DNA of 64,000 nt from Athripsodes cinereus (GCA_947579605.1 OX388322.1:8866001-8930000); one strand, 5' to 3'. Shown: positions 33,831-44,885, counted from the first letter of the stretch. Numbers and translations: made by a program. Notes: generated from the letters alone by a model not told the origin.

Positions 33831-34904
33831 AATTATAGATTACATCTCTACTAGAAAAGAGAATATATACAAAATTTCATAGATTTACAGTATTGTCATT
33901 TATTATTACATGAGTTTGTCATCACAGGTACCGAGAATGAGCAAAACTATAACAAGGTAAACTAAAATGTAGTACAGCTATAGAACCTGAGTTTTATATT
34001 TAAATTATCTTTAGTTTCAAAACAGATATTTAAAACCTGATAGTGTAATTAGCAGTTGATTGCAAACTGATAGACCTACCAAAAAGCTGTGAGCAAAACT
34101 AAAAGCGTGTTATAAAGCTTTACATTATTTTTTTTGCAAGACGAGGAAAGTTTGGACAGTACGTCTGAATTATGATATATAATTTTTTACTTTTTAAAGA
34201 AAAAAAACAGTTATTATACAAAAAAAAACTTTCATCAGAGAAATGCACCATATTATCTCTGAGATCCTTTTAAGCCTACAATTTATTAGACGACAGAATT
34301 TACGTATACATACATACTTATGTGAAAGATAAAATAAAATGTAAAGAGAGCATCTTCTAACACTATTATTGTGCTGTAAAAACTAATATAAAACGCCAAC
34401 AGTACGATAATATGATTTTTGTAATGCCGTCATATGAAAACCCTTTCTAAAAAGCTTTTATTTAATGGAACACTTTCATATAAAGTTCCCGTTATGTTAT
34501 ATATATTTCTTCTTGAACTTTGTGATTTAATTTGGTTACCATTTTATTGGACATTTATCCAAAAATAGCCGAAAGTGGTAGTAAGTGAAAACGGACGAAA
34601 ATGTTATTAAGTCTGATAAAAAGCTGTACCAGAATACCAAGTGTTAATTGATTTATTAAGGAAAAACATTTTTTCAACACTGCTTTATACTTTGTATAAA
34701 AATCCAATAGAGCTTACTATACTTAGAATATTTTTCTTACTTAACGTTTGAGAGAATGAGAATGATAGCGTTTATCTATTTTAAAAGACAACTGAAATAA
34801 AGAATCAATTACAACTTGTAGTTTTCTATAGTTTGAACAATGCATAAAAAAACACAGTTGTTATATTAAAAAATTAATAAGTAAAAAATACTTAAGAGTT
34901 TTAA
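33831..34904. other. AT-rich stretch, nothing recognised
   Basis: No coding frame or shared repeat. Confidence 0.5.
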
Positions 34905-35390
34905 ATTTCTTTATTTATCAGTTACACGTGTTTCGGGTTGCAAGCCCATATTCATACTGATTTATTGTTAGTTGGTATTACAATGATTAAGTGTACAGGT
35001 ATAAGATGTATGTATGTTTCTAGGAAGTGATCTATTGTTTTGGTTGGTGTTATAGGGTGACTATGAGTTATGGAAGTGTAGGGTGTCCATGTGTTGTAGT
35101 GTTTGTGTTATTCTGGTATTTAAAGATGTCTAGGATGGGAGAGTGAATTAGGTGTATTTGTTCGTTTATTAATGTGTGTGCTCTTTTGTTAATTTCTATT
35201 TGTTCTAGTATGTTGAGTTTTTGACCTTTCTTGTGGCAGTGTAGTACTATTGGTTTGTCTTGTGGTGTGACGGTGTGATTGTGTTCGATGAGATGTTTTG
35301 CGAATTGTTCGTTTGTGAAATTTAAAAGCAGTTCTCAGGTGGTAACGGACCAAATTAAGCAGTTTTACGAGCAAAGCTTGCGCTAACCAT
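34905..35390 (-). mobile_element. Penelope-like element, C-terminal remnant
   Basis: On the minus strand a frame ending in TAA at 35068 reads FTNEQFAKHLIEHNHTV, KPIVLHCHKKGQKLNILEQI and EINKRAHTLINEQIHLI. FAKHLIEHNH followed by a conserved KG..LN.LE.IEI is the end of the GIY-YIG endonuclease region of Penelope-like proteins. A frameshift near 35330 separates it from YHLRTAFKF, the preceding part. Downstream (34920-34965) lies CAACCCGAAACACGTGTAAC, a motif that accompanies Penelope-like ends. RT is absent. The remnant is non-functional. Confidence 0.6.
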
Positions 35391-35532
35391 ATTAAGCAAA
35401 GAACATGCAATAGTGTTTCATACTCTAAACATAATTCTCTTGTTTCGTTGTGTCTTTTATTCCTAATAAATGTAGAAATATTGGAATACTAGAAATTCAT
35501 CCAGATATTGAACAAATATACGGATATTGAAT

Positions 35533-35708
35533 GAGTTCGTCGGTAGCCTGGAGGTAGAGTCTCGGCCTTCAGAACGAGGGGTCCGTGGTTCGATCCCAGG
35601 TGCCGGCAAACTCCCCTTTCACAGCACAAGCTTTTAGCTTAGTGTGAAAGGTGTATAAGGTTGTATTTGGGTTTATAATAAAACCTAGATATATTTTTTT
35701 TTTTTTAA
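35533..35708 (+). repeat. tRNA-derived SINE (SINE-T1)
   Basis: One of the best copies. It has an A box TAGCCTGGAGG at 35544-35554 and a B box GGTTCGATCCC at 35587-35597, the pol III internal promoter spacing of a tRNA. A body then follows with CTCCCCTTTCACAG, CTTTTAGCTTAGTGTGAAAG and GTATAAGGTTGTATTTGGG. It ends after GATATATTTTTTT with a T/A-rich tail. The head is tRNA-derived; the precise parent tRNA was not identified. Confidence 0.92.
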
Positions 35709-36278
35709 ATTGTTTTATTTATCCTTCTAACAACTGTTTCAAAGCAACATTAATAATAGTATTTTATAAAAATATTTTAAGAGGGAACCAATTTATATAT
35801 CTCATAATATGAAATATATAAATCTTAAAATAGATGACTCTTAAAATAGTTAAGTCCTATCTGAGCACAACTAAATATGGCCATGAGAAAAAAATCTCAC
35901 AAAGGGTTCTATCTACTTTGACGGCGCATAAAAAAAATCCAATATACTTATGGAAATTTATTTATCACAAAAATGATTCAGAGATATATAAAAATACAAA
36001 TAAAATAATAAAATACATTTAAACTCTTTCGTATAGCTGGGAGAGACGAAACTATGCACGCCAAAACACTAAAAATGCTCTCCTGAACAATTTACATTTT
36101 ACCAGTTACGACAGTTAGTCAGATGAGGGACGATATATGTAATTGTCTTTGGGGTAAGATTGAAATAAAAGAAATTAGTAAAAAAATCAACTGTTTTGTA
36201 AAAATAAAGTGACTCAAGACTTTCAAGTACAATAAAATAGTTTGTGTAAATTTTAATCATGTGATTAATACTATGCAA
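35709..36278. other. AT-rich stretch, nothing recognised
   Basis: A 62-codon plus-strand frame at 35834-36022 is Lys-rich, without a recognisable motif, and probably chance. Confidence 0.4.
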
Positions 36279-36770
36279 GCAATGCATGTATGCAAGCGAA
36301 ACTTGGACGTGGTTGAAAAAGGATGAGAGTGGAATAAATGCTGTGGAGATGCGTTCACTGAGAAGAATGGTTGGTAAAACGTTGCGAGATAGAGTGAAGA
36401 ATGAGGATATCAGGAGAATGAGCGGATGTGAGAGGAGTGTTGTGGACAGAATGCGTGTAAACAAGTTGAGATGGTTTGGACATGTTGAGCGAATGCAAGA
36501 TGATAGGATGACGAAGAGGATGTATTTATCTGAATGAAGGGGTGTGAGGAAGCGCGGACGTCCAAGAACCACGTGGCTTGATCACGTGGACCAAATTCTT
36601 AATGACGGACGCGTGCTGAGTAAGAGAAATCGGCGTGCATGTATGAGAAACTGGATGAATGTAGAGGAAGCGAAAGAAGTATGTAAGGATAGATCTATAT
36701 GGCGTTCCGTTCTCTCTGCCTACCCCTCCTGGGACATGGCGTGAGGGTATAGTATAGTATAGTATAGTAG
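36279..36770 (+). mobile_element. LINE-B C-terminal part, best copy
   Basis: A 5'-truncated LINE. The frame reads YASETWTWLKKDESG (after the RT core), MRSLRRMVGKTLRDRVKNED, NKLRWFGHVERMQDDRM, then a single in-frame TGA at 36535, then RKRGRPRTTWLDHVDQIL, RACMRNWMNVEEAK and WRSVLSAYPSWD before the stop. The tail is GTGAGGG(TATAG)n. These blocks are the usual C-terminus of RTE/L2-like LINE proteins. The antisense 157-codon frame is a shadow. The copy is otherwise little damaged. Confidence 0.85.
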
Positions 36771-37217
36771 ATTAATACTAGTGGTATTTACAATGTGATA
36801 ATTTCTCGACATTATTAATGGAAGCGAGTTTTCTTACTTTGTTTTTAAATTATCACTATTAATTTTCTACCGGTTTCGACACGTTAGTATCATTGACGAG
36901 TAGGTACTTTGAAAACTTAACCATGTTGTTTATTTGAGGAAGCGTCAAGCAGATTTCTGTCAAATGTTCTTTTAAAAATATAAATAAATTCTGTCAGATA
37001 GTTGGTGGTGTAACTAGACGTTACTTAAACCAACTAAGTAGATGGTGATACTTTAACTCCGAATTCCTTAAAAGGTATAAAATAGGTGAAAATAAAAGGT
37101 GGTAATAGAGTTATTTGTATTCCAAAATTTTACAGAAGCCCTAACCGGATGAATTTCCAATAATTATTAATAATAAAACTAACAAGGTTGTTTGGTTTGT
37201 TGGTAGATTTGAGTTGA
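36771..37217. other. AT-rich stretch, nothing recognised
   Basis: CTACCGGTTTCGACACGTTA near 36868 resembles motifs of dispersed hairpin elements, but no partner arm was found. Confidence 0.4.
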
Positions 37218-37237
37218 GCAGTAGGCAGCATTAATAG

Positions 37238-37340
37238 GATTTCGGACTGGGATATTATTAACGACGTAACTTTATACAACGAAGCTTTACAGAAGGTTTA
37301 CTTTAATGACTTGATGCCAGGGAAAGCATTTGAGATAAGT
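37238..37340 (+). CDS. Candidate isolated exon, unknown protein
   Basis: An AG at 37236-37237 (other AGs at 37221 and 37228 are possible) precedes an open frame reading ISDWDIINDVTLYNEALQKV and YFNDLMPGKAFEIS. It ends at a near-consensus donor, AGT|GTAAGTATC, at 37341. The frame stays open to 37412, so chance is not excluded. The mixed composition and higher G/C differ from the chance frames around it. I do not recognise the family. No partner exon was found nearby, so it could be a host exon inside a large intron-rich gene or part of an unrecognised element. Confidence 0.35.
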
Positions 37341-37619
37341 GTAAGTATCATTATCACTAATTCTGCCCCGAAATTACAACGATTAAAAATAGATTTAAAT
37401 GATAATTTTACATAAAGGTTTGAATAAGTTCTTCTCTAACACTTAATACAAACATAGGTATTTCATAAAAAATAACCATTTATAATTATTGTTTTTAAAT
37501 GAAAATGATCTTGTAAGAAGTGTGAGTATTTTGTGGTTTAGATATTTTACACGAAATTTTATAGCATTGCCTTGAATGATTAATGTATAGGTATACCTTT
37601 AATAAAAATTTGAAACATA

Positions 37620-37800
37620 GTTCTGTCGATAGCCTGGAGGTAGAGTCTCGGCCTCGTGAACAAGGGGTCCGTGGTTCGATACCAGGTGTCGGCAAACTCC
37701 CCTTTCACGACACAAGTTTTTAGTAGCGTCCTTTGAAAGGTGTATAAGGTTGTATTTGGGTTTATAACAAAAATCCAGATATATCTTTTAAAAAAAAATA
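37620..37800 (+). repeat. tRNA-derived SINE (SINE-T1)
   Basis: Head GTCGATAGCCTGGAGGTAGA, B box GGTTCGATACC, body CTCCCCTTTCACGACACAAG and GTATAAGGTTGTATTTGGG, end CAGATATATCTTTTAAAAAA. One substitution in the B box; otherwise full length. Confidence 0.9.
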
Positions 37801-37867
37801 TGCTACGGTATGGTATATAAATCCGAGTGTTCTATAACAGGCAGATACTCGTAAAAGATAACGTTTA

Positions 37868-37965
37868 AAACATTAAACATCTTCAGTTCAGCGGTGAGGT
37901 ATGCCATTCATCTCACGAATGGCACGAAGGACTAGTTGTGGGTCAATGCCGTGTTTGTATGTATG
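37868..37965 (+). repeat. S-element 3' part, degraded
   Basis: ACATCTTCAGTTCAGCGGTG, AGGTATGCCATTCATC, AGTTGTGGGTCAATGCCGTG correspond to three ordered blocks of the S-element with a deletion between them. Confidence 0.5.
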
Positions 37966-39421
37966 ATAAATCTTTTATTCTAATTTTAGTGTTTAATATA
38001 TATGAAATTTCAACATACCTCTCGAGGAAATATAATATAATGAAATTAAAATACGTGATCTCTTATAACCCAAGTTTACAATTCAGATTCTTTGTCATTG
38101 TATTTCGTATTATCTAGTCACTTGAATACCAAATTACAGAGTGGCGTTTGTATAAGATTTGAGCAATTTCCAACTAAACACGAACTACTCGTACTACGAG
38201 TATGAAGTGGGTTCTACTGTGTAATTTGTACGTTCAGCAAGGTGCAATATATTGTACAATGTCAGTTCTACGTAGTAAAGGTAAACTTAGAAATACTTAG
38301 TCTATGTTATGTTGCTCGGTTCACTATGAGGAACTAAATAATAATGTTCGCACAAATTGAGTTCATGAACGTGTAAGACAAAGTTTGAGCTCACTATATT
38401 GTCTGCAAGATATTCAGATATAAAGGTACTTACATAATATTATTATGGTAAGCTGTGCACTTTACCGATATATCACATATTTCAACGAAAATATATGCTC
38501 GATAACAAAATAATGATGCAATTGAATTACATATTAGCTGTAGATGGAAACAATCGATCTTGGACAATAAAAAATCGATTAAAATTAAAAACTGTCAAAA
38601 ACATTTTGAGTATTTTAGAGACAGAGTAAGAAAATGAACGATTCAAATGAAATGATATTCTTCACACTACTGAAGAGGTTTCCATATTAAAAAACAGTAA
38701 AAAGCCGATCACATAGTTTGAATTAAACAAATGGTATGAAATAGAGAGCAATGAAGAAGACAAGATAAATATTGAGAGTTCTCAAATTTTGGCTTTCTAC
38801 TAGTAAATTCATGGATAGCGATTGAATGGGTATTAAGCTTGTTCCAAAAGTGAACGTCTAGCCAGATAAGGTAAAAATACAAAAGTTAAATAAATAATGA
38901 ATAAGAAATTGAAAAAAAATTGTCTCCACGCATCTTACATTTAAACATTATACCTATTTATAAATATTCATCTCCAGAGTTCTAGTAACTAGATCTAGTG
39001 ATTTAATTTGATAAACAAATTGTTGAGTTTAGCTCAAAGTTTTAATTATCATGAGGTTTATTAGTTTTTGGCCCAATTTACCTTAGTTCATTAAAAAGTT
39101 CTCTTGATTGAAAATTGCTGACGGAATCTTCGTGTCCACAATGAGTTCATTATCATTTGTAAAGTAAACTTAAAACAAAGTATTATAATGAAAAGTTATA
39201 TTAAATAATAGAATATTGTTCAAAACATTGTACAGATTATAAACTTGCTATACGCCGATTAGTAGGTATTAGTTTACAAATTTAATACTAATAAAGTTTA
39301 AAAAATTAACATTTATACACCAACTATCTATACAAATAAATAAATAAATTTTTACAAAACTTTTTAAAAATGTGACTTTGAAAATATTGCAACACACTCA
39401 ACACGGTATGAGATTAATTAA
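37966..39421. other. AT-rich stretch, nothing recognised
   Basis: Contains a short palindrome ACTCGTACTACGAGT near 38187. No shared repeat or coding signal. Confidence 0.45.
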
Positions 39422-39605
39422 TTCATTTATGTTTTAATATGATGATGATTCTGGACGATTTTCTTTTGACGCCGTTTAACAGTCCCTAGATCGTCTGAAA
39501 GACGCCGGTGAAGAGTGCAGTTTTCAATTTGCTTCTGAAGATGGTGACAGTCTGATGGTTTCTCAATAGCACCGGTAGGCTATTCCACGAAACCGGCCCA
39601 ACAAC
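39422..39605 (-). mobile_element. LINE C-terminal end (CR1/L2-like)
   Basis: On the minus strand RDFGVVGPVSWNSLPVLLRN, HQTVTIFRSKLKTALF and FQTI precede a TAG stop, then GGGACTGTTAAACGGCGTCA and an ATC-rich tail. The pattern WNSLP..LR...T...F...LK..LF is the standard ending of CR1/L2-like LINE proteins. A plus-strand copy of the 3' UTR is at 61655. Confidence 0.7.
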
Positions 39606-40396
39606 ACCAAAATCCCTCTCATAGAAGTATCATAATATATCCTATATTTTAAAATTTCTTTTAATATTATTATATTTTGAAGGATGCTAAAGAGTATTTC
39701 ATAGCACTTAGCAATGATCAATTTTATAAGATAAAGGGACTTTCATCTCATTTTAATACATAATTTTATTTGAAAAAGATAAAACAAATGATAAACATGT
39801 ATAACACCGTCAAACGATGGAGTCACAAATTGAGAGATAAAGTAATCGATTTCTCTAAAAGGAAACTCAAACATTGTGTATTTTATTAGGAATAGATAGA
39901 AGGTACTGTTGTGAATTCATTTGTCCCATACGTTTGTACTCTACGAGCAATTTCCTTTGCATTTCCGGGGGTAAATGGAAAGACTCATGCATCATATTAT
40001 TTGATATAATCTTTTTACTCTATGCTACAATTTTCAACAAGATTTCTATCCTACATATAGAATAATCTTACATAATCCTATTCAGGAAATTGCGCAAATG
40101 TTCTGATTAACGAATATAATGAGATTACTTCTGAATAACATTGTTAGGATATTATTAAAGACTTAATCCTTTTAAAACATTTTTAGAGGCAGTGTTATAA
40201 ATGAATTTTTATTAAACATTATTTATTTTACTATATAATTGTTGTTATTCATCCATATATGATATGAAATTATATTCCTTTAATGGAGTATCCAGTGAAA
40301 AATTTCTTATTTATTTATTCATTTAAGCAATAACAATAATGTAACAATCTATTTAGCGCCGTATTGTGATCACTTTGAGAGCGCTTTACAAAATCT
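39606..40396. other. AT-rich stretch with a tail stub
   Basis: TTATTTATTTATTCATTTAA at 40307-40327 may be a LINE tail on the minus strand. Nothing else was seen. Confidence 0.4.
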
Positions 40397-40588
40397 GCAG
40401 CCTTAGTCAAAACGCATTTTAGCGTTATGTAGTCGTTCGACTATAGTCGACTTTGCGAGAAAGTATCAATTTTCTTAGCTAAAAAACACAATGACTGTGT
40501 ACTTGCTACGAAAATTGATACTTTTTCGCAATGTCGTCTATAGTCGAACAACAACATAACGCTAAAATGTGTTTGACTACTGCTGCTG
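40397..40588. repeat. Foldback element, ~78-bp arms
   Basis: Left arm: GCAGCCTTAGTCAAAACGCA, TTTTAGCGTTATGTAGTCG, TTCGACTATAGTCGACTTTG, CGAGAAAGTATCAATTTTC. The right arm is its complement with a handful of mismatches. They are separated by about 34 bases around ACAATGACTGTGT. No coding was seen. The 80-codon frame at 40531 merely reads through the right arm. Confidence 0.8.
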
Positions 40589-41284
40589 CGATCGAACTTT
40601 ACTGTCATTTTCAAAATTACATAGTATCAATTAAAAATCTTCGCCAGAAATATAAAATGATAAAAAGTGTCGCAATCCACTGGATTGGTGTAACAAGTCT
40701 ATCTTTTTTCGCTTCTCTCTGTCTCTTGCCTTTATTTTCAATTCTACGTATATGCGAAACGCATGCCCGCTAGATCCATGTAGATGTTTCTTAGTCGACC
40801 TCTGCAATTTCTGCCCTCGGTAATGCCCTCTGTTAAAAGCGGGCCTGATATTTTGACCACTATATTCTTTGTTAGCTTATCTGTAGTGGCCTTTTCATAT
40901 AATAAACATGCAAGTCGTTTTCTGATAGATTACCTTTCTTCTACGTTTTAAAAATCCATCAAGAACCATCAATTATCATAATTAAATACTAGAAAGCTTC
41001 AATGACCTTTTCAAACTCTATCGTATGGTATTAAATATTCTCAAGTTCACATGAACAATTCATTAAATTTACGTAATACAAAACACGAATGGTATCCAAT
41101 GTAGAACAATTCATACACATGTAGGTAGAATAGGGGAAAAATGGATCACTACAATCCGAAGTCCATACACTTTAGTAAAATGTTCTAAAATAACTTAACG
41201 TCGATTATCAATCATAGGAGAACTTTCTTTTGTTTGTTATTATAAACACAATATACCTTTGTACTAAAACGAATTGGAATTATT
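40589..41284. other. Mixed stretch, one possible LINE scrap
   Basis: TTAGTCGACCTCTGCAATTT and CTGCCCTCGGTAATGCCCTC at 40790-40830 resemble the minus-strand LINE at 45.1 kb (GGTCGACCTCTGCCATTTGT), so a short scrap of that LINE probably lies here. Nothing else was recognised. Confidence 0.45.
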
Positions 41285-41480
41285 TTTTCTCTACACCATC
41301 ACGACATCTCTTAAAAGTGGGGTAGCCAGCAGACCAACTGCATATAAATATGCTCTCATACATTACTGCTGAATCAAAGATGTCAAATATCGTATTCGTA
41401 ATATTTTATGATTTCTACAAGACACTCGAAAACTTACAGAAAGGAGTTGGATTCCTTTTTTTTTGACTAGCGCCCACAAT
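41285..41480 (-). repeat. S-element
   Basis: ACCATCACGACATCTCTTAA, GTGGGGTAGCCAGCAGACCA, CTGCTGAATCAAAGATGTCA, GACACTCGAAAACTTACAG and GAGTTGGATTCC: most of the element is present, with a deletion in the middle. Confidence 0.75.
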
Positions 41481-41544
41481 TTATTAAGTAAACTTTTACC
41501 AAAATTACATTAAGAGTATTTCTTTAAACAAAGTACCTACAACC

Positions 41545-41815
41545 TTTCGTCTTCTTCTTTCTGACACTGTCCCAACTTATTGCCGCTGAAGGCTGTTGGT
41601 GTCGGCTCTTCTCGTTCTGAGGTTATACATTCTTCCATTTCTTATATCATTTCATCCAGGCCATTTCTCCGCAGGATTCTATTGCATTGTGTCATCCAGG
41701 TATTCCTTGTTCTCCCGCTTGATGGATGTCGAGGGAGATTTACTGACGTAACTTTGTTAACAATGTGTTCCGGTGGTCTCCGCTTTATGAGCCCATACCA
41801 TCTTAGTTGTACCTA
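41545..41815 (-). mobile_element. LINE C-terminal fragment
   Basis: On the minus strand: LRWYGLIKRRPPEHIVNKVT, NLPRHPSSGRTRNTWMTQCN and RILRRNGLDE, with stops downstream. LRWYG(H)...RP..NTW is the conserved end of RTE/CR1-like LINE proteins. The same family enters the window at 63885 on the plus strand. Decayed by stops. Confidence 0.65.
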
Positions 41816-42386
41816 CAACCTTTATTTTTTTAGTAACATTTTCACATACACACATTTATCTTTCAATTTTCGTATTTGTACAATTAAAAGAGTTGTATTA
41901 TTATAAGAAAGTACTCAAACATATGAGTTATATACGCCACACAATAAATTAATTAATATTTAAATAGGAACACAATACATAATACTCGCGGTGAATACGA
42001 GATAATGTTTTAAGGAAGATTATTGTAAAGATTAATGTATTTTCATAATAATAATAAAGTACAATATATTACTGTACTTCCTTTCACATGCTTATCAGAT
42101 TTCTAAACTTTGTCACAAGCACCTACACTACGGCTATACTAAATCAAAACAAGATAAAGTTTCTCCGCTTGCTAATCTAAATTGTAAATAGGTATCTATA
42201 TTATGTGTGAACTTGTGTTATATTATGCAAATTACTATAAGTATATTCTTATACTAATCTCATTATAGAATGAACATAAATGAGAGAATTGTATAGATTG
42301 TTAAGAGGGCATGAATATCTTATTTTTATAGACAAAAAAGAATGAGCTCAATGTTCATTAATACAGTTCATCTGCTGGCTACTTCA
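41816..42386. other. AT-rich stretch, nothing recognised
   Basis: No shared repeat or coding signal. Confidence 0.5.
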
Positions 42387-42694
42387 TCTAATATATAAAA
42401 TTCTCGTGTCACGGTGTTTGTTATCATACTCCTCCGAAACGGCTGGACCGATTTTGATGAAATTTTGTGTGCTTATTGGGTAGGTCTGAGAATCGGCCAA
42501 CATCTATTTTTCATACAGCTAAAAGTTAAGGGTGGTCCACCCCGATTTTAATTTTATTTTTTATGGTGAGGCATTAAAAAATACATACAGTCCTAAATTT
42601 TCACTCTTCTACCATCAACCCCTATTTGTTAATAGCGATATTAGTAATCTAGAAATAATTTGAATAGCAAAATAACGTTTGCCGGGTCAGCTAG
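42387..42694 (+). mobile_element. Non-autonomous Helitron, both ends intact
   Basis: Starts TCTAATATATAAAATTCTCG and ends GCCGGGTCAGCTAG. It lies between A and T as expected for Helitron insertion into AT. The internal CTCCGAAACGGCTGGACCG and GGTGAGGCATTAAAAAATAC match the copy at 14220. The element is 308 bp, with no coding. Confidence 0.85.
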
Positions 42695-43307
42695 TAACTA
42701 GTCAATTTTTATAGGATGCGCCGTTTTGTGGAAAAACCACCGCTAGGGCCCTTTCAAAAATCATAACACCTCCCGAATAGTAGGGTTTGTGTGTTAAACA
42801 AATATTTCAATGAATAATAGTTGTAGGTAGGTACATAACTAGGAGTTAATAAAAACAACATTATTATATTATAAGTTTCTTTACCGACATCATGTAGTTG
42901 TGTTTTCTGAATACGATTGTTATAAAATTACCAAACATTACTGAGTACTGTATATGGTGTTAAGTTAATACACTAATGTTAGTATAACAGTATAACACAT
43001 GTGACAAGCTCCTTAACAGATGGTGTGTTGTTGTGCCATTATTCTTACTAAATAACTATGCCCGTACATTATGTACTACAATACAATATTTAAGCTTCCA
43101 ACAATACTGCATGAACTAGTCAGTTAAATAAATAATACGAGTATTTGAACATATGTTTAACTTGTGACTAACAACACATTGTTTGTTCACAATATTTTAA
43201 ACTAGTACGAGCTTTCAAATAATTTGTTTGTCTGTTTAAAAGAGGAAACGAAACTCTTTCTTACACAAGATATTTTCTTTATTTATACTTATATAAGTAC
43301 TATTACT
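42695..43307. other. AT-rich stretch, nothing recognised
   Basis: A G/C-richer patch, GGATGCGCCGTTTTGTGG...CACCGCTAGGGCCC at 42716-42760, is not recognised. Confidence 0.4.
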
Positions 43308-43478
43308 ACTATAACATCACGCCATATCCCACAAGTGGGGCAGCCAACAGACCAGCTGTATGTTATAAACATAAAAGCCATCTTCTCTGTGCCAACAAAA
43401 ATAAGTGCCTTTTACAGGGCACTCGAAAACTTACGGACAAGAGTGAGAGACCAATTCTTTTTCGGGTGATTCACGGCT
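43308..43478 (-). repeat. S-element with an internal deletion
   Basis: ATCACGCCATATCCCACAAG, TGGGGCAGCCAACAGACC, TCTTCTCTGTGCCAACAAAA, CTTTTACAGGGCACTCGAAA and GAGACCAATTCTTTTTCGGG. The central TCAGGATGGGTGGCAAACC block is missing, so this is a shortened copy. Confidence 0.8.
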
Positions 43479-43499
43479 AATATATAAGTACATACATAT

Positions 43500-43705
43500 A
43501 TCTTCTTCCCCTTTTCCTAGTTGGGTCGGAGGCCCATTGCGCCTAGGTACCTCCTCCAGAGATCTCTGTACATCGCTGCTTCCAGGACCTCTGGCCACTC
43601 CAAACCAAGCCTTTCAACACACAAGTTCGACACCTGCCCTTGCCAGCTTCTTTTAGGGTGGCCCACCGGTCTTCTGCCCTCTCCCACAGTCATTAAAGAT
43701 CTATG
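43500..43705 (-). mobile_element. LINE C-terminal fragment
   Basis: The minus strand encodes TVGEGRRPVGHPKRSWQGQV, LCVERLGLEWPEVLEAAM and YRDLWRRYLGAMGLRPN. The GRRPVGHPKRSW block recalls the GRP(V)GRPKKRW motif of RTE-like LINE proteins, and DLWRR...L matches the closing segment. It is 5'-truncated. Confidence 0.6.
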
Positions 43706-44172
43706 TGATCATATATAAGTACTTTTTCATAAATTATTCTAATATCTAAAATTTTGATTTATCAAAATCGTGCAATGAAATTGTAAATTGTTCATAACAT
43801 TATTTATAAAACAACACTGTATTGTTGCCTATGCCAACAACATCTGGCGTTCATTCTTTCTACTCACGTTTGTAAACGAATGAGAATTTATGATCATCTT
43901 AATAAATGCATTTACTTTTGTTATTCTCTACTATCGCTCATACATAACGCTGTGTACACAGTACATAGTTATAACATATACAAATTCTACGATAAAAATA
44001 TGTGAGCATTGTAATAATATGACTGGAAGGAAAGAAAATTCTTAAACTACATTTTTACCCAGACAGGTTATGAAATGTTACTTTAACATAAATATGATAT
44101 TTTATAATTATGCGAATAACGAGGTACAGCTACAATATAAGAGCAACTAACGAAGCTCATTTCTGTTCGGTA
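43706..44172. other. AT-rich stretch, nothing recognised
   Basis: No signal beyond chance frames. Confidence 0.5.
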
Positions 44173-44304
44173 AATTGAAACAAGTGTTTCCTTCTACTTT
44201 GAATTATTCATCACGTGAGAGACTTATTAGGTCATCATCAATCTCTGATGAGTTAAAATACGTCTCTCTCGCGATGAATAATTCAAGCAACTCTTGTTTC
44301 AATT
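44173..44304. repeat. Short foldback element
   Basis: AATTGAAACAAGTGTTTC...GAATTATTCATCACG is mirrored by CGATGAATAATTCAAGC...CTTGTTTCAATT. The arms are about 45-50 bases with small gaps, and the centre includes CATCATCAATCTCTGATGAG. MITE-like, no coding. Confidence 0.65.
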
Positions 44305-44627
44305 CACCCCATTATGGAATTTTTGTTATTTTACTAAGTTGTAGGATTATCGGGTGAAATAAATGATAACCGTATGACTGTTCTAAGCATCTAAGTAATT
44401 TTTTATGGCTATCTTCTTCAGGTAACAGATTTCCGACTATAGCATTTTGTCTTCGTGATTCCCGATGTTACTAGAATCTTGGTAGAGATAACATGGTAAT
44501 GAAGCTGATATCTAAACCTTATAATTTAATGTCGAAGTTTGAATTGGGAGTTGCTGATATTGGCATTCACAGCTTTTTATTCAGTCAGGATTTTTTGAGG
44601 TGTATTTAAAAGAAACTATAATTTATT

Positions 44628-44885
44628 ATACTACTATCTACTATACCATCACGGCATATCCCGCAAGTGGGGTAGCCAGCAGATCAGCTGCATGTAAGAA
44701 ACATGCAAACTATCCTCTTCGTGCCAATATAAAATCAAGACATTCAGGATGGGTGGCAAACCTCATCGCTGAATTTAAGATGTAAAATGTCTTATTTTTT
44801 CCGAACACCTGCCTTTTACAGGGCACTCGAAAAATTACGCAGAAGAGTGGGAGACCAATTCTTTACCGGGTGCTCCACGGGAAAC
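44628..44885 (-). repeat. S-element, best full-length copy
   Basis: From the left: a (TAC)n-like tail complement, ACCATCACGGCATATCCCGC, GGGTAGCCAGCAGATCAGCT, CAGGATGGGTGGCAAACCTC, CTTTTACAGGGCACTCGAAA, GAGTGGGAGACCAATTCTTT and GGGTGCTCCACGG. In minus sense this gives a 5' start at CCGTGGAGCACCC, a fixed 5' end shared with other copies, and a LINE-B-like 3' end. Confidence 0.9.

Noticed and set aside
35533..35620. tRNA gene
   Set aside because: A and B boxes are present, but the sequence does not close as an acceptor stem and recurs seven times with the same non-tRNA body and A-rich end; it is a SINE head.
36099..36572. 157-codon open frame on the minus strand
   Set aside because: It is antisense to the LINE-B coding part at 36279-36770, whose sense frame carries the recognisable motifs.
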